NCBI GenBank assembly: GCA_025765595.1
Contig: JAIVFH010000391.1
Span: 1 to 22,981, forward strand
Length of the DNA stretch: 22,981 nt
Direction: 5' to 3'
Source of the DNA: Obelidium mucronatum
Taxonomy: Eukaryota; Chytridiomycota; Chytridiomycetes; Chytridiales; Chytriomycetaceae
Below are positions 20,195 through 22,981 of the stretch, in pieces (the stretch's first letter is position 1; each line of letters opens with the position of its first letter). The notes under the pieces were generated by a model, which did no database searches, had not been told where the DNA came from, and was given only the letters and a program-made list of their open reading frames with translations. The translations under genes were made by a program, and so were the position numbers.

Positions 20195-20453
20195 TGAAAA
20201 TTATAAATAGCTACAAACAGGTACGCGTCTGACTCAGCCCGGAAGATTGCAGAATCGTCCTGGGTTATGTAGATTCATTCTCCGCCTTCAAGGAAAACAG
20301 AAAGCCTTTCGGACAGCTCCTCGAAAATATTGGCGGACCTCAGTGGCTCTTCATCTACGGCGGTATGACCTTGAGGAGTATTCATTCATTTCGTTTACAA
20401 TTGTTGCTGTGCTAGGAAAGTGTTTTGTTGAATTGAGGAAAAGTTCAGAACAA
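20195..20453. promoter_or_regulatory. Divergent promoter region between the lipase-GTPase and beta-barrel genes
   Basis: 259 bp separate the two start codons. TATAAATA occurs at 20202-20209 on the plus strand, a plausible TATA box for the plus gene with a long leader. The frame of the plus gene stays open through 20247-20453 but opens with TTG and has no ATG, so I treat it as leader. Confidence 0.4.
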
Positions 20454-22398
20454 ATGGAAGTATCAAGCAGACCCCACACAGCATCAAAACAGACACCAGC
20501 ATCAAGGCCATCTTCGGCTAAGGTTTCAAACGCGATCAAACAAGAGAATATCACTTCTCCCCGAGCTTCCACAACTCCAAAGCGCCCTTCAACAGCAGAT
20601 GTCAAAGTTCAGAAGAACAGCAGACCGACTTCAGCTACAAATAAGGAAAACTTGAGAACTCTTTCACCTTCGAGACCAGCTTCTGCAAAATCAGCTTTTC
20701 CTTCAGACTCTGTGAAAGTTTCATCAAAACCGATAACGCGTCCAGGAACTGCAAAAGCAAGCCCATCCCATGCTACATCGCTCCAAGTTTCTCTTTCTCA
20801 ACTGCCTCCTCTTCCACCCTCCGAAAGACCATCTATGGTGACACGGAGGCCCAATTCCGCAACAAGAAATATCGAAGAGTTACCGCCACTACCCCCTTCA
20901 GAACGAGCATCAACTTGCACAAAGTCAAACGCTGACTCAAACTCAATACAGACACCTGCAATCCTGCGTGAGAATCCCCTTAATGGAAAGTGGGTAGGAT
21001 TTTACGCGACAGGTGGAGCCAAATCGAAACTATCTGAACCGGCGACATGCTTTGCATACAACATTCAATTGATTTGCAATGATGACGGAACTATTACCGG
21101 AAAAACTCTAACACGAGACGAAGATTTCCAATTTTCAGGTTATTATACTGTTATGAGACGAATTAACCGCGGAAAATTCAGCCATTTTTTGTTTAGGATC
21201 GTTTGATGGTACAAAAGTAGTTTTTGAAGAGACTTCAACCACTCGATTTCACTATCCCGTCCAATTTTCCGGCTCGCTGGACAAGCATAATGCAAACCAG
21301 CTCTCAGGAAAATGGAGCAAAATTGGAGGTGGTGGTGGTGATCCAGCTCTTTCTGGAAGCATGAGGCTACAACGTATCTGCTCAAGTGATCCTCAACCGA
21401 TTCGTGGGATCCAAAGCGGTGAATACTATGGATCCGTGTATGATGAAACCAAGAACTTGTGGCATTATTTGAGATTCCCATGGCTCGAAGTATTGGATGG
21501 TGTGTTGTATGGCATGGGTGTTGAGGGTATGGGTGGAATATACACAGTTCGAGGTGTTCATGGTAATGGACAAGTTTCAATATATGTCACACAATGGCGT
21601 GATAAAGATAGTGTAATATCGGCTTATAAAGGAATGGTTAGTCGAGCGACAGGCTCCATTTTTGGTGTCAAGGTGACAACGCTGGATTTCGGGTATGAGG
21701 ACGAAATGATTGATCTAGAAGAAGCCTTCGCGAGCAAAAGCCGATTAGAGGAATCTAACATCGGGTTTCGATTGTGGCGAGGGGTTGACGAAAATGGGAC
21801 GAGAGAAACGGGCGATGTGGGCCAATTCAGGAAGCGGTTTCTGGAGACGCGCAACGATGAAGGTGAATTTGAATTAATTTGCCACCATCTTTCGGCTGCT
21901 ATAACTGTAGTACGATTTCAGCTTCGATATTATCCGTGGGAAAATGGGAAGGAACTTGGACGTTTGGAACTGTCGAAGCCAGCGACTTATGCAAGTGGTA
22001 CATATGCTTTTCCTCTGAGGAGTTTATTTCTGGCGATGGCTACTCAAATATTGATGGCATCGAAGAGCAATTTGTTTTTGACGGTGAGAAACCATTAAAA
22101 GCACACAAAACCTTAACCAATCCAACTCTCAGGGATCATTGACATAAAAAGAAAGAAAGTGCAAATCTATCAAACGTTCCTCTCTAGTCTTTCCTTGTAC
22201 ATTTACGACATGCAAATTGAGAACAATACTAGAATAACTGGAAAAGGAGGACCAAACGACGATGCATCAAAAAACCCATTTGTTTTATCCTGTGTGCGAG
22301 TATCGAAGTCAAACACAAACTCAAATCCCAGTATTGAACCGCTTGGAGAGAAGGAGAACAATCCGAGTCTTGATAATGAGAAGACAGATACCGAATAG
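20454..22398 (+). CDS. RPxSA-tail protein with three probable beta-barrel repeats
   Basis: Family not recognised. Exons 20454-21138, 21197-21862, 21922-22083 and 22133-22398 (introns 58, 59 and 49 nt, all phase 1) give 592 aa. Residues 1-175 are basic, Ser/Pro-rich and disordered, with repeated RPxSA/RPxTA motifs (RPSSAK, RPTSAT, RPASAK, RPGTAK, RPNSAT) and the 9-mer LPPLPPSER twice. Three similar segments follow (about 177-300, 302-420, 457-565). Each opens with an aromatic-Gly motif (GKWVGFY, GEYYGSVY, GKWEGTW) and continues with short alternating strands, a G-x-G/G-x-(I/V)-x-G turn and an FDG or GMGG element, like small antiparallel barrels. The third repeat appears only when introns 2 and 3 are removed. 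No enzymatic motif seen. RPxSA-rich tails occur in some microtubule or flagellar proteins, a weak hint. Confidence 0.7.
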
Positions 22399-22512
22399 AA
22401 ATTCACCTTATCTTGAATTGCTCTGTAAGCTCTAGCTATAACGTCGCAAATAATAAATGGTTGGCTCTCTGTGTGTTTGTCAGATTCTTCAACTTTTAGA
22501 TTTTTTCTCCCA

Positions 22513-22981
22513 ATGCTCCGATCAGCACCATTTCGACGATCATGCCCCGAGCACATCAAAAAAAGGATCGATGAAGCGACGAAGCTTCAATTATTTGTCG
22601 TTCAAGAAATGGGTCCGCTGGGGTTTCTTGTTAAAGAAGGAGCCGCAAGTTCACAGATTTCAGATGACCAGCTTCCGCCACAAACAGAGCTGCAAACAAC
22701 CGCCACAAAGAAGCCACACATCAGACCAAACAAATCTATACCAAAAAGTTTTAAAGTGACATTGGGATCATTTCAGTCTTGCAACTGTCACGCGTATCTG
22801 ACTGAGAATGATATCTGCGTTCATATCGTAAAAAAACCACATAGATTCCTTATTGCTTACAAATTAAAAAGCTCTAATTGCATATTTACCTTCAATTTTT
22901 ATAGCTCTGGGTGATGATCAAGGTATTCCGGCTTCCAATTGACAGTGAAATATTGTTTCAAAACGCTCTTATCGAACGTGA
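22513..22981 (+). CDS. ZSWIM2: ZSWIM2/MEX-like SWIM zinc-finger protein, probable E3 ubiquitin ligase (5' part)
   Basis: Exon 1 is 22513-22827; a 77-nt intron (GTAAAA...TATAG) leads in phase 0 to exon 2 at 22905, which runs off the window. The N-terminus has the ZSWIM2 signature: a CPE motif, a helix, MGPLGFLVKE, then a linker and FKVTLGSFQSCNC. The SWIM finger CxCx(n)CxH uses Cys90, Cys92, Cys102 and His104. After the splice it continues ILWVMIKVFRLP, as in the family. Known ZSWIM2 proteins carry RING and ZZ fingers further on and ubiquitinate apoptosis-pathway proteins; those parts would lie outside the window. Reading through the intron instead gives an early stop at 22914. Confidence 0.78.

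Noticed and set aside
20247..20453. N-terminal extension of the barrel-repeat gene
   Set aside because: The open frame begins with TTG and holds no ATG before 20454; treated as leader.

Overview
The window looks like nuclear DNA of an early-diverging, probably zoosporic (chytrid-like) fungus. Coding regions are split by many short GT-AG introns (about 46-92 nt) with TTAAC/CTAAC/CTAAT-like branch points. A fungus-type CFEM protein sits beside a full-length eukaryotic chaperonin (CCT2), and a ZSWIM2/MEX-type gene lies at the right edge. The lineage call is inference. I saw no tRNA, rRNA, CRISPR array, transposase or reverse transcriptase. All gene models were spliced by hand from phase-compatible sites and family motifs. 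Left part (1-4400, all minus): three tandem paralogues of an unrecognised two-helix membrane protein family with the same three-exon layout, the leftmost with an early stop; then a discoidin-like single-pass membrane protein. Centre-left (4562-8000): CCT2 on the minus strand in seven exons, its first coding exon being only the ATG; divergently, a small CFEM protein on the plus strand. Centre (8008-15361, all minus): a PX-domain protein, a laccase-like multicopper oxidase, a 2H-phosphoesterase-like protein and a TMEM184/OSTA-like seven-helix protein. Two gene junctions here carry local tandem duplications. The 3' end of the oxidase plus the leader of the PX gene occurs in three copies. The 3' end of the TMEM184-like gene up to the start of the 2H gene occurs in two. 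Right part (15508-22981): an 11-exon minus-strand gene of about 1381 codons joins a class-3 lipase domain with a complete Ser-Asp-His triad to two membrane hairpin helices and a C-terminal P-loop GTPase-like domain. Across 259 bp it faces a plus-strand gene for a protein with a basic RPxSA-rich tail and three probable beta-barrel repeats. The window ends inside the ZSWIM2-like gene. The lipase-GTPase fusion with its head-to-head neighbour is the best candidate for an undescribed system; the two junction-spanning duplications are the clearest unusual DNA-level signal.
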